This document shows, one piece after another, positions 22,429 to 31,891 of a stretch of 64,000 nucleotides of DNA; position 1 is the stretch's first letter, and each line of letters starts with the position of its first letter. The notes beneath the pieces were generated by a model. It had not been told where the DNA came from and ran no database searches. It saw only the letters and a program-made list of their open reading frames with translations. Both the position numbers and the translations under genes were made by a program. The DNA comes from Usnea hakonensis. Its lineage: Eukaryota > Ascomycota > Lecanoromycetes > Lecanorales > Parmeliaceae. Location of the stretch: assembly GCA_013423325.1 (NCBI GenBank), contig BLJB01000071.1:124001-188000 (forward strand), in the 5' to 3' direction.

Positions 22429-24549
22429 ATGCAGTTCTTTCACAGCATATCGATGGCCTTCTTCCTAGGCTCATTTCTGCATTTTCTTTTAATACCATGG
22501 ACGCTGGCTGGCCCAGCCTCTATGGGATCTTTAACTCCAAACCTTGCCCAAGTAACCCGTCCCTGCGCTCAAGGATGCCTCGAGTCATTCATTGCCATCA
22601 ACTTTCCTTCTTCATCATGCGGCACACCCCCAGACTTCAACTGTTTATGTGTGAGCAGTAGCGCATCCGGATTGACAATCGGGGAAGGTGGGCTGGAATG
22701 CCTGTACTCTCAATGTCCAGACTACGACTTTGACGATTCAGTTGCCTACAGTGTCTACGAGGTCTGCGCTGACATTCTTGGGGCCAAACCCAACACGCAT
22801 TCGACACTTACCGCAACTTTATCGATTGTCCCATCTACGACTGTTGGAGCTAAGACGACTCCCTCCGGCGGCAACAGTCTTTCCCACATTTCTCCCTCAA
22901 GGTCTATTTTTCCTAGTGCATCAAGCGCGGCGTTTGGGACGAATTCAGTAACTGCTACAGCGACAGTATCATCATCACATTTTCCTAAGTCTACCTTTTC
23001 TATAGAATCTTCTCGAACAACAAAAGCGGCATCTGACGGCGTTGGACTAAACACTATTCCTACTACAACATCATCATCTTCGACGAGCTCATCTACTAGC
23101 TCAGTTGCAGCAGCCACATCATCTTCTGCGGTGGGGGCCGCGGCGGCAGCGACAAAGCCTGTCCTTACCAAACCACAGATCGCAGGCGTTACAGTAGCTA
23201 GTGTCGGCGGTGCTGCTGTTGCATTTGGCCTTATTCTCTTTGGTTTTTGCCTTCGGAGAAAGCATGGTAAACGACGTAGCGGTTGGTCTTTTGGTGGTGA
23301 CAAAATAGTTGACAGTGAGGAGACTACGCCTGATATGGGTGGCGGAGCCTTCGAAACCCATCCTCAACATAGCAGTCCGCCTCCTCCTCGCAGAGACCTG
23401 AGAATAGTCACTCCCGCTTCATCCAGCGATGATGGATGGAATCGTTATCAAAGGAGTATGAACCCCGAAGAGGAAATCTCACTGCCGGTACAACCACCCC
23501 CACTAAGATCATTGAATCATTCGCCCATCGACCCAATCACTCCAGCCAGCTACCGGACATCCTCACAACTACTTCCAGATAAGCCCACTTATAGTTTATT
23601 TCCTCCACCTCTGCGCATAACTCCACGAAATAGCTCAGCACCTGCGGGCCTCAGGCCATCTGGGTCCACAGCTCCACAACACGGTAATTCTCCACACACG
23701 AAATACAGTCCACGATTTCCCAGTAACTTGGACACAAGCCAAGCTCATCTTCAAGCTGGATCTGGCCGGCAAAGGAGTCTGTCCGACCCGTTCTATGACG
23801 ATTTCCATCGTTCGCCGCCGCCGAATGTATATCCATACGTGCAGACTTCGCGACCGCGCTCTCCAGGCTCATCTCGCCTAGTCCCCAGCAATTACCCAGG
23901 AGCCTGGTCCACACCAACCGACGTTGTTCGTAAGCCGGTCCCAGCACTGGAGTCGCCGAGTGCCAAGGGCCTGCGACCTCCGCCTTCGAAGGCACAGCAA
24001 ACGAGCTCTTCAAGGCCTTATCCTCCGCCACCACCAATAGAACAGCACTACCTGGCAGCAATCGAGCGCTCGCACAGCCGCAAGGATCCCCGAAGGAGGC
24101 CAAGCAACTCGAGTAGCAAACTCACAAGATTCTCCAACGGGTCAGAGACCAGTTTCGAAGATGCAGACGAAGAGGAAGCCCCAGCCACCCGCAAGTTTCT
24201 CTCGCCTGTTGCCGAGTCTCCAGCTCTTAGGTCCCCACTTCGCAGTGGAGTCACCTATCCTCCGATTCCAGTATCAGCTGCTGAGAGTCCTGCTCGAACA
24301 TCTCCAAATAGAGCTCCAGTTAGACCTGAGGCGCCCCCTCGCTCTGATTCTCTTCTCACCAAGAGGTTAGGCGAGCAGAAAGCCAGAGAAATCGCCAGCA
24401 GATTGCAAGGAACGCACCCAGGGGTTAACGAGGACATCAGAAATACGGCTAAATGGAAGATTCTCGTCAGTCCTGGGCTCGATGACCCTGAGAGCTTTGG
24501 ATCGCCACAGTCGGCCAGGAATAATGGAAGGACACCGCGGGGGAGGTAG
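22429..24549 (+). CDS. CFEM-domain single-pass membrane protein, 706 aa
   Basis: An extracellular fungal cysteine-rich receptor-type protein. A hydrophobic signal peptide is followed by eight cysteines (about residues 45-118) in the CFEM spacing: CAxxC, C, CxC after an Asp, C-x4-C, C. A Ser/Thr-rich stalk comes next, then one transmembrane helix (VTVASVGGAAVAFGLILFGF, about residue 265) followed by RRKHGKRR as a stop-transfer signal. A ~430-residue proline- and Ser-rich cytosolic tail contains PPPPP runs. CFEM proteins act in adhesion, haem uptake and host interaction; the exact role here is unknown. The ATG at 22429 lies inside a likely 5' UTR intron (22247-22434). If that intron is spliced, translation starts at the in-frame ATG 22453 (MAFFLGSFLHFLL), still a complete signal peptide. 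Confidence 0.88.
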   Translation: MQFFHSISMAFFLGSFLHFLLIPWTLAGPASMGSLTPNLAQVTRPCAQGCLESFIAINFPSSSCGTPPDFNCLCVSSSASGLTIGEGGLECLYSQCPDYDFDDSVAYSVYEVCADILGAKPNTHSTLTATLSIVPSTTVGAKTTPSGGNSLSHISPSRSIFPSASSAAFGTNSVTATATVSSSHFPKSTFSIESSRTTKAASDGVGLNTIPTTTSSSSTSSSTSSVAAATSSSAVGAAAAATKPVLTKPQIAGVTVASVGGAAVAFGLILFGFCLRRKHGKRRSGWSFGGDKIVDSEETTPDMGGGAFETHPQHSSPPPPRRDLRIVTPASSSDDGWNRYQRSMNPEEEISLPVQPPPLRSLNHSPIDPITPASYRTSSQLLPDKPTYSLFPPPLRITPRNSSAPAGLRPSGSTAPQHGNSPHTKYSPRFPSNLDTSQAHLQAGSGRQRSLSDPFYDDFHRSPPPNVYPYVQTSRPRSPGSSRLVPSNYPGAWSTPTDVVRKPVPALESPSAKGLRPPPSKAQQTSSSRPYPPPPPIEQHYLAAIERSHSRKDPRRRPSNSSSKLTRFSNGSETSFEDADEEEAPATRKFLSPVAESPALRSPLRSGVTYPPIPVSAAESPARTSPNRAPVRPEAPPRSDSLLTKRLGEQKAREIASRLQGTHPGVNEDIRNTAKWKILVSPGLDDPESFGSPQSARNNGRTPRGR

Positions 24550-25137
24550 ATCGCGGTGTAATTGGACGATTTACGACTGCGCGCAACTACGATTAATGCT
24601 ACATACTACATGGGATGGACGGATTGAATTTGGGTCTCCGGCGTTTGGGATCACCTGGTACCAGGTAGCGGTTTGAGTCTTTTGCCTTTTGTTTCTTATG
24701 GCACACTCTTTACCGGCTCTCTCGCTTCCTGTGTTTTAGGAATGATACCATGTACAATACTAGCCTTGTTGTTCTTTTGTTTTGCCATTAGAGCGTTTCA
24801 GTAGTGTAAAGTCGGGCCTTGAATGCCGAGATGATGACTTTTAGTGAATTCGAAGCTATACTCGATCAAACCGCAACTAGGTCAAGCAAATTCTCTTCGT
24901 TGTTGAAAGGAATTTTAGGATACGAACGTTCTATTACGTAGCGATAGGTTGATTTCCCAGATCCAAGTACATCTCGTAACAGTCCTACCTGCTGTCGACT
25001 AAAACCTCGAGATTACCCAAACTCATAGCCCAATGCTCATGACGCTTACCGTCGGCTCACTACTGATAATCCTCTCGGCAACCATTGTACGAATACTACT
25101 CCTACTTCAACCTTCCCTCGTCAATACACACAGAAAT
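24550..25137. other. Spacer between CFEM and DUF427 genes
   Basis: Holds the 3' UTR of the CFEM gene and the leader of the next gene. The frame of the next gene is open upstream to ATG 25033 and would add a hydrophobic stretch, but the conserved protein begins at 25138. No separate gene is seen. Confidence 0.4.
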
Positions 25138-25743
25138 ATGCCACCAAAGCCCAAGCTTAACGTGCACAACTTCCCCCGACCCCCACTACTCGAAAAGACC
25201 GGCCGCCACCTCCAGGTAAAATGGCGAGACCAGATCATCGCCGATACCAAAGACGCTTATTGGGTTCTCGAAACGACGCATCCTCCTAGTATGCCATTCC
25301 CCCTCCACACCCCCATAAAGGTCACAAATGGTTAAGAAAATGATTCGTGTTGTTCCCACAGCCTACTATCTCCCCCGCACAGCATTCACCCTCCCCCTCC
25401 ATCCCTCTCCTCACACCTCCTTCTGCGAATGGAAAGGCTGTGCGACGTATTGGAACCTGCAATCTCCCAGCGACGACAACAAAGAGATCGTTCGCAACAG
25501 GGCGTGGAGTTATGAAGCGCCCACCAAGACGTTTGAGGCCATAAAGGGGTATGTTTCGTTGTATGCGGGACCTTGGAATTGCTTCGTTGATGGGGAGGAG
25601 GTGGAGGCGCAGCCGGGGGACTTTTATGGGTAAAAGGGTATCCAAATTGCTATCTTAGCTATCGCTGATATTCTCATAGCGGCTGGGTTACGAGTGATAT
25701 TGAGGGGAGGGTTAAGGGGGGGCCCGGGACGTGGGGTTGGTGA
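25138..25743 (+). CDS. DUF427 family protein, 160 aa
   Basis: A small single-domain protein of the DUF427 family, of unknown biochemical role. Three exons: 25138-25288, 25362-25629, 25680-25743; the introns are 73 and 50 bp and phase is kept. Family hallmarks: an N-terminal PRPPLLEKTGRHLQVKW, then WVLETTHPPTYYLPR formed by the first splice, CEWKGCATYWNL, ARNRAWSYE-like NRAWSYEAPTKTFEAIKGYVSLY, and the ending GGWVTSDIEG. I chose ATG 25138 because the family normally starts just before the PRPP segment. The upstream in-frame ATG 25033 would add an unusual hydrophobic helix. Confidence 0.88.
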
Positions 25744-25946
25744 ATGGGTATAGATTTATAAGCATGGAGCTGGGGGTCTTGGTCTTTTACTGTCGTTTAT
25801 AGGAATCTCATGGTGGAAACTTGGTTATCCGGCTGTTGCCGAGGTACCTCGTCTTGAGTGTAGATACCACACAAATCTATGTACCTTTCCATCTTCCACC
25901 ATGCCACGAAGAGGTAGAAATCATGATATGCTTGCACAAATCATAG

Positions 25947-26357
25947 AAAAGTTGGAAGCTTATTACCACTCCACCCGCTCCGCACGAGGCACCAAAAAAA
26001 GAGGCAAAAGACGAAGAAAACGCGGAGATCATTGCGGAGAAGCAAGAGCAACAGCCACTACACCATAAAGAAGACTCACGGCCACAGCCATTGTACCAGG
26101 CCACTGTGGAGGATGACAATAAGACCACGAAGCATGGCAACAGCATGCTTGCCACCAAGAGCACACTCTCAACAACCCCACGCCTGTGCACCACACCGTT
26201 TTCTGGAGACCCAGCTACATGCCTCAGCAAATTTGACTCCTTTTTCGGCCTTCTCGCCACCTCCCTTGCCGTCTCATTCGGCTCCCTTTTCGTTGTGGCC
26301 TCCCAATTCGGCTACATTCGGTGCATGGCAAGCATGGAGGCCTCAGGCGAAGGATAA
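25947..26357 (+). pseudogene. Open frame without start; possible gene remnant
   Basis: 136 codons are open after a TAG at 25944-25946, with no usable ATG at the left edge. The predicted protein is acidic and Glu/Gln-rich at first. A hydrophobic segment (FFGLLATSLAVSFGSLFVV) that could span a membrane follows, and the frame ends at 26357. I do not recognise it. It ends 170 bases before a mobile element, so it may be the broken 3' part of an older gene, or a chance frame. Confidence 0.3.
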
Positions 26358-26518
26358 ATCACTGCAGCGGGAGGCAATGAGAATGGTCAGGCATCAAAGG
26401 AAGCACTATTATTGGCCAGGGAGTTAGCCCTACCAAATCAGTTTCGATTCGGCAATACCTCGGACAATACGCCATTTGGCTTGTTTTTATGGATTTGGAT
26501 CACATGAATTCGTGATCT

Positions 26519-26526
26519 ACGGGCGG
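26519..26526. repeat. Target-site duplication, left copy (ACGGGCGG)
   Basis: Eight bases, ACGGGCGG, immediately left of the terminal inverted repeat at 26527. An identical copy lies at 27562-27569, immediately right of the other terminus. An 8-bp duplication is the mark of the hAT superfamily. Confidence 0.92.
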
Positions 26527-26692
26527 CAAGGCTCCCAACGGTTGAACCACGAACCAGCTAACTAATAGTTGAACCATTTCAATTTGGTAGTTGGTTGGTT
26601 GGTTCCTAGTATAATTAAGTAGTTGGTGGACTGGTTCATAATTATTGGTGAACTGGTTTAACTAATAGTCCAGATTTCCTCGAGATTCATAA

Positions 26693-26751
26693 GCGCTAAG
26701 CCTCTTAGGGTTAGCGTCTTAGAAAGGCGCTAACCCGAAGAGGCTTAACGC
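26693..26751. repeat. Large palindrome inside the MITE
   Basis: Arms of 24 bases (26693-26716 and 26728-26751) match at 22 positions as inverted repeats, with an 11-base loop. They could form a stable hairpin in DNA or RNA. Confidence 0.85.
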
Positions 26752-26785
26752 AAAATTTTTGATGTACTACGATTTTTAGGCCTAA

Positions 26786-26814
26786 ACCAGTAGTTGAACG
26801 GTTCAACTACTGGT
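26786..26814. repeat. Perfect palindrome inside the MITE
   Basis: Fourteen-base perfect arms (26786-26799 and 26801-26814) lie around a single central G. The right arm overlaps the left copy of the nested insert's target duplication, so insertion occurred at the edge of this palindrome. Confidence 0.85.
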
Positions 26815-26822
26815 TCAACGGT
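26809..26822. repeat. 14-bp duplication, left copy, of nested insert
   Basis: ACTGGTTCAACGGT; the same 14 bases occur at 27466-27479 directly after the CA tail. Their positions exactly bracket the insert, as expected for target-primed reverse transcription. Confidence 0.75.
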
Positions 26823-27305
26823 CAGCGACCTATTCTCTCGATACGATATGGGGACGGAGGCTTGAGCCGCTTTCGCACCCCGGAGGAGCTTTTACAGAAC
26901 GTGGAGGACAGAGCAGGGCTAGAGATAGCCGCGAATTGGCTAATGAGGATGGTGGAAGGACAAAACACACCAATACAGTCAATGGACCCGAGGACTAGAG
27001 GGATGCAGATAATCAATCTGGAGGCAGTCAATTATGGATACCGGCTGTGGAGGAGTCACCCAGATGACTCTGACTCAGACTCAAACTCAGAAAGGGAAGA
27101 TGTCAGCGAATCCGCCGATCAGGCCCTGGAGGAGAACGGTGCAGTGGAAGGAAACGGTGCCTACGGGGAGCCCGGCGACTCAGAAGGGGAGGAAGATGAA
27201 GGGGAGGAGGAAGAAGGGGAGGAGGATGAAGGGGAGGAGGAGGAGGGGGAGGAGGAGGAGGAGGATAGTCAGGGGATGAATAATGGCGGATCTCGACGGT
27301 TCTAG
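26823..27305 (+). pseudogene. C-terminal ORF fragment in the nested insert
   Basis: A frame of 160 codons open to the exact left edge of the insert, so its beginning was lost on insertion. The N-terminal part includes RFRTPEELLQNVEDRAGLEI, a predicted helical region; a middle part reads NYGYRLWRSHPDDSDSDSN. The last ~80 residues are mostly Glu, Gly and Asp from GGGGAGGAGG-type repeats. It resembles tails of fungal Tad-like ORF2 proteins in general layout only; I see no RNase H or zinc-knuckle motif to prove it. Confidence 0.5.
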
Positions 27306-27465
27306 TTTCTTTATTTCCTTATTTCTTTCTATGTGATAGACGGGTGGACTCGTAAACACAAGTACTTAATACCGGACATGGCCGTAAGGCCGAGTGGGGT
27401 AATCCACTGTAGCCAATAGGGCTACAGGGACACCCCTCCGATGTAGGAATCACACACACACACAC
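26823..27465 (+). mobile_element. Nested 5'-truncated non-LTR-retroelement-like insert with CA tail
   Basis: A 643-bp block inserted into the MITE. It begins inside an open reading frame with no start codon, continues to a stop at 27303-27305, has ~145 bases of non-coding sequence, and ends in a (CA)n tail at about 27450-27465. The 14-bp duplications at both sides and the lack of a 5' end are typical of a truncated LINE copy. A SINE-like or processed-transcript origin is also possible, because no reverse transcriptase motif is present in what remains. Confidence 0.7.
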
Positions 27466-27467
27466 AC
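27446..27467. repeat. (CA)n tail
   Basis: Alternating CA dinucleotides at the 3' end of the nested insert, immediately before the right copy of its target duplication. Confidence 0.9.
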
Positions 27468-27561
27468 TGGTTCAACGGTTTGTACCTTTCAACCGACTAC
27501 GAACCGTGTATATAGCCTCATTTGAACCAGTTCAGCAACGGTTCAACCGTTGGGAGCCTTG

Positions 27562-27569
27562 ACGGGCGG
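27562..27569. repeat. Target-site duplication, right copy (ACGGGCGG)
   Basis: The right-hand copy of the MITE's 8-bp duplication; see 26519-26526. Confidence 0.92.
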
Positions 27570-27904
27570 AGAAGAAGGCGCCAAAAGTACTTGTTTTCAG
27601 CGATTTTCTCACATTATAGGCCTACACCATAAGGAGGATTCTTCCTGTAGATACTCTTTCTTCCATATAGATTATTAACATTCCATATTCATAACCCAGT
27701 TATTTGATATTCCGTGATGCTCCCAAATCAATGCTTTCAGGCCTTACCAAAAACCATGCCAAGCCGGGTCATCGTTTATCCGAAGTGTGCGGTGCGGCCG
27801 GAGTGTGCGCTCCCAAGACATTCCGTGACATCGCGGTACGAATGCAGATTCCTTACACAAGTCAAGGTCATGAGGAGAGTCGTTCTGGCATGCAGCATTG
27901 GTTT

Positions 27905-28403
27905 TTAGTGAGCTATCTTGTCCTCGTCAGCTTCTCCTGCTAAGACGTTCTCTTCTTGTAGCCTGCTAATTCGATGCAGACGTTCGACATCTATTTCAGC
28001 CATTTTATATTCTCTTGTCAGTCCGTTGCGCACAATTACTTGCACCTCCCTCGCTGTGATTTTGGCAGTATCCAGGTCTGGATCCTCGTTCCTTCTCCAC
28101 TGACCTTCGCATACCTGTCTTCCGGAGCTGCAGCAATTTAGAGACTCTTAGCATATCTCCCATGCTTGATACAAGTCCTTTGAACTCGCCAGGAGCACCC
28201 TCCACAGCTTACTCGGTGAGCTTCTGAATGTCGATGTAAGAAGAGCTTGCCCTTGGACAAATTTAGGGTTCAGCATTACTTCAAATACAGGTGAAGCCAG
28301 ATGCGAAACTTTAGGAGATGTTTGAAATCGACGTTAGGTCACTGGACGGATCAGTATCTCCAAGTGAAAGCAAATATACTGGTGTATCTGCAGGTTTGAC
28401 CAT
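27905..28403 (-). pseudogene. Decayed BTB/POZ-like gene
   Basis: Reading from ATG 28403 leftwards, an opening of 30 codons hits a stop. After it the sequence reads KVSHLASPVFEVMLNPKFVQG, the typical BTB core (compare SKVLSLASPVLAAMFSPRRF in the intact gene at 28725). Later segments appear in other frames: FKGLVSSMGDMLRVSKLLQL, then TAREVQVIVRNGLTREYKM to a stop at 27905. At least one in-frame stop and one or two frame changes make it non-functional. It stands back-to-back with the intact BTB gene, 321 bases apart, and beside the nested mobile element. Confidence 0.6.
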
Positions 28404-28724
28404 GGTAACCGACAATAATAAGTAACTTTATCCCTAATGATGCGGTGATGTTAAGAATTGTGAGCAAGGTGCTTGTGTTTGGACCCGGCTTAACACTGTG
28501 CATGCTTTCCCATTTTGGTGAATTCGATTGGATTGGTCACATGGTCAGAAACCTATTCACAAGAGCAACACAGCCGACTACTCAATCTTCGCCACTGACA
28601 CCGTCATAATCCGTCACTCTTGCATTTGCCGAGATCGGAAACCATATAAATCTAGCATACGAGGCTGTCCTTTTCTTTTCCAGCAATCTCTTCTCCAGAT
28701 CCAATTATATTCTTAGCGATAATC

Positions 28725-30035
28725 ATGGAAGAAGCTTCATTGAAGCCGACCCAGGACGCAAAAATGGATGCTGATCCTGAAGGTGACCTTGTGTTGGTCG
28801 TCGGCTCTGGCGAAAACCAGAAAAGCATCCGAGCTTCGTCCAAGGTCCTCAGCTTAGCCTCTCCTGTCTTGGCTGCGATGTTCAGTCCTCGCCGTTTCTC
28901 CGAGGGTTCAGCTCTATCTTCATCAAATCCTCCAGATATTTATCTTCCTGAGGATAATCCTGAGGCAGTCACCATGTTCTGTCGCTTCGTTCATTTTCGA
29001 GAATATCATGGCACCCAACAGACTCCATCATTCAATCAGCTGCTGAATATGGCATTGTTTTGCGATAAGTACGACGTTGGATCGGCGTTGAACCCCTGGT
29101 GTGAGCTGTGGCTCCTGTTCAAGCCAAATTTCGAAAAGGATTCGACTTACCGAAACATGCTTGCCCTTGCATATGCTTTCAATAACCAAGGTACTTACGT
29201 CTCGGGTATTGAAAAACAGCCGCTGAAATTTTCGGGAGCATGAGCACTCTAACACGTCCAGGAGCTGGCTCACAGTCCTTTTCCTATCTTAACAAGCAAG
29301 GCTAACTTGAAGGTTTTTTTAGCATGTTTCTGGAGAACTTCTCGTAACATGATGCAGTATGACAAGGCTGATGCTACGTATGGCACAAAAGATGATCTTC
29401 TTGCCTTGCTTCCTCATGGATTATACTGTAAGCCGAGATTATCCCCTGCTTTGGCCAAATAGTCGTTTTGAGCACTTACCGACCTTGTTAATCTAAAGCA
29501 TCAATTGACGAAGACCGCGAGTCCGCCCTACTTGAACTTTCTTCCAGGTTCGACAGCATTTTAGCTCAGTTTCTTCGAGACGGCTTATCCAGAGAAGGTT
29601 ATGAACAATCAATGCACCATCCCCATGTCAGAGAGGCCGGCTATTGTTTTCAGCGTCTATTCTTTCTCGACATCTGGCCAATTTCGACTCGTCTTAAAAC
29701 GCTCAACTTGGATGTTATACAAAGAGCAATCGCCGAATTCGAGGAGCCGGAATTCAAAGAGAAATTGATTACTGAGATAGTGAGGGCGGTTGAGAGGCAG
29801 AAAGGTCTCTGTCTTTGTTGCGTGCGGAAAGGAAAAATGAGTTCGCGCGAAGGCAACTGCGTACGTCTTTGCGGATCTCATTCTCTCTCCTCCATTTCAA
29901 GTCCTGAGTCTCACGGCATGTCTCGGGACTATCCACCCTGTAGACTTGTCCCAAGGCTCATCTGTCCCTTCGATTAGGCAATACTGACTCCGAAAAATGT
30001 AGCATGCCCGTCTTCGACACCTTTGTACTGGCTAG
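28725..30035 (+). CDS. BTB/POZ domain protein, 321 aa
   Basis: Probably a protein-interaction adaptor of the fungal-type BTB family, whose partners and function are mostly unknown. Model: exons 28725-29190, 29323-29427, 29499-29860, 30003-30035. The first three introns keep phase; introns 1 and 3 are long for this window (132 and 142 bp), so the last exon is least sure. The BTB domain covers about residues 20-130: GDLVLVVGSGENQKSIRASS, KVLSLASPVLAAMFSP, and DIYLPEDNPEAVTMFCRFVH. The C-terminal part contains Cys-rich GLCLCCVRKG, commonly seen in fungal BTB proteins. Many paralogues of this kind occur in filamentous fungi and turn over quickly, as the dead copy next door shows. Confidence 0.82.
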
Positions 30036-31891
30036 CAGCCATGGACCATTTGAAGAAACAAGAAGAGATTGTAACTTCTTGATTTCAAAGCGCTAAAGCC
30101 TTATGATTCTTTAATCGAATCACGTTATTGCACTTGCTTTAAGTACTCATTGATAGTGTATTTTCAGGGTTGCTGCTGGTTGTCTCTTTATGCAATAGTG
30201 GCTGAAGATGCTCGGGCTTGATAGAGGATTGTAATGCGGAAATCCAAAAATATCAGCAATAGTCAAGGGGTTGAGCTCAGAGCTATCAGTATCTTTGCAT
30301 AGACGAAGAGCCCTCTGACAAGTATCATGCAGGCACGTGTGCCCTTCTGTCTGCGTACCTTTGGCAAGCAATATCATCTTATGACCTGATACTTTGTCTT
30401 TCTCGGAGCATTAGCAAAGTTTTTGTCACCTTCACACTACTCCCCGTGCAAAATTCGACAGCCAGTACGCACGAATAGGAAGACAGTTGACGCTTTATCA
30501 AAGCAGCAAGACCTACATCCCTCGTCTATTCTTATCAAGTCAGTCTTCGCTCGAAACATTGCCTGCATCCAGCAGGATCTCGCTCCCGAGCTCAAAAAAA
30601 GCTTTGTCTTACTTGACCACAATGTCTTCTCTAGCTATGCAGATATCTTCGTGCAGCCTGCTATGCTTCTCCGATATTGGTCTTTCCATGTTTTAAGAAT
30701 ATATTTCAAATAGTGAAAATTCTTCCATCGAGCAGTGTGGCACAATGTCGTAGTGGTGGAATGGCACCGATGTTTAGACGGGACTTAAAGTGATGGCCTC
30801 ACATCACTCTTCTCTACTCGTCAGCCTAGCACCTCTTCGCACTGGCTCGATCAATTTTTCCTCCTTGGTTCGACGACCGCCTTGGACCTGCTTTTTACTT
30901 TTTGCTTTTTTGTTTTTTTGCTTTCATATTCCATGCTCTCTTCTTTAACCCCCGATTATGGTTACAGCTATAAGAAACTGGGACCTCCTTTCTTCATTTG
31001 CCTGGATGTATGCATTACATAGATCTCTGAACCACTCACTTCCTTCCAACTTACGAGTGCATGGGGTTGGCGTGGGAAACGGTGGACTCGTCGACACAAG
31101 GGGTCAAACCGTGGCCTACCTGTTGGCTCAGTATCTTACTACTAAGTTGGCCGTCTTGTCGCTCTGACTTGCGCTGGCGAAGCAAAGATTGAAGGGCCTA
31201 TGTCTATTTGAGAGACCTCTATCTCTTCATGCTTTCCTTCTGGGGCTAATACCTGGCGCGCGAATAGCCTAGCATCTTTGATGACTCCATCTACAGAGCA
31301 TGGAATCATGTGGAATGCTCAGCTCCCAGGAATATTCGCATAGCTGAGTGTGTGGTTGGCTCATGTTTACGCCGAGGCAATACATTCTTGCACCTTAGCG
31401 TCAAGATAACTTTGGTATAGATGCATTGAGCTTACTAAGGGAGTGATTGTTGCGTATTGGTAGGATTGAATCAGGGTAGATGGTTGTACAAGATGTTTGC
31501 AGGAGACGAATTCGAATTGTCGTCATCTACTAGCATACTGCTAAGTTAGTTCAGGTACCTTACCCAACAGCTTTCAAGTAAGGTATGCAGCTCTATATCT
31601 GCTTCCGTTAGCGTCGATGGCCATGGAACTGACCTGCAGGCTGAGTTGTCCCACCCTACACACCATCTCAGCATAAGGATACTGCAAAATAGATAAATAT
31701 AGGAATATATATCGATACTGTACATATATAGCCAGCTTGTCCAGGGTTCATGGGCTTGAACCCTAAGCCTACCTACCTTACTTAGGTAAGGTTAGGTACT
31801 CATTTAAACTCTTAATCCCCTAGCACGTCCAGCTAGAAGGGATCCGTTGAAACCTTCTGAGTCGCATTAGCTTGTCACTTGGGGAACGATA
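30036..31891. other. 1.86 kb spacer
   Basis: No gene I can support. Short open frames (for example 30423-30713 and 30958-31167) show no known motif. There are T-rich runs near 30897-30925 and TACCTTA/TAAGGTA motifs at about 31553-31585 and 31771-31798, close upstream of the transporter gene. Confidence 0.4.

Larger units (their letters stand above)
26527..27561. mobile_element. Non-autonomous hAT-like element (MITE), interrupted by a nested insert
   Basis: Terminal inverted repeats of 22 bp are perfect: 26527-26548 begins CAAGGCTCCC and 27540-27561 ends GGGAGCCTTG. They are flanked by the 8-bp duplication ACGGGCGG. Inside are many GGTTCAAC/GTTGAACC words, typical subterminal transposase-binding repeats, and two large palindromes (26693-26751 and 26786-26814). 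No transposase is encoded. Without the nested insert at 26823-27465 and one copy of its duplication, the element would be 378 bp, a normal MITE size. Terminal-repeat start CA and 8-bp duplication both point to hAT; the autonomous partner is not in the window. Confidence 0.88.

Noticed and set aside
25877..26260. Reverse-strand frame of 127 codons antisense to 25947-26357
   Set aside because: Cys/Ser-rich low-complexity translation, no motif; likely a shadow of the other strand.
26862..27305. An independent gene starting inside the nested insert
   Set aside because: The frame is open leftwards exactly to the insertion edge and lacks an ATG start, so it is a truncated ORF of the inserted element.
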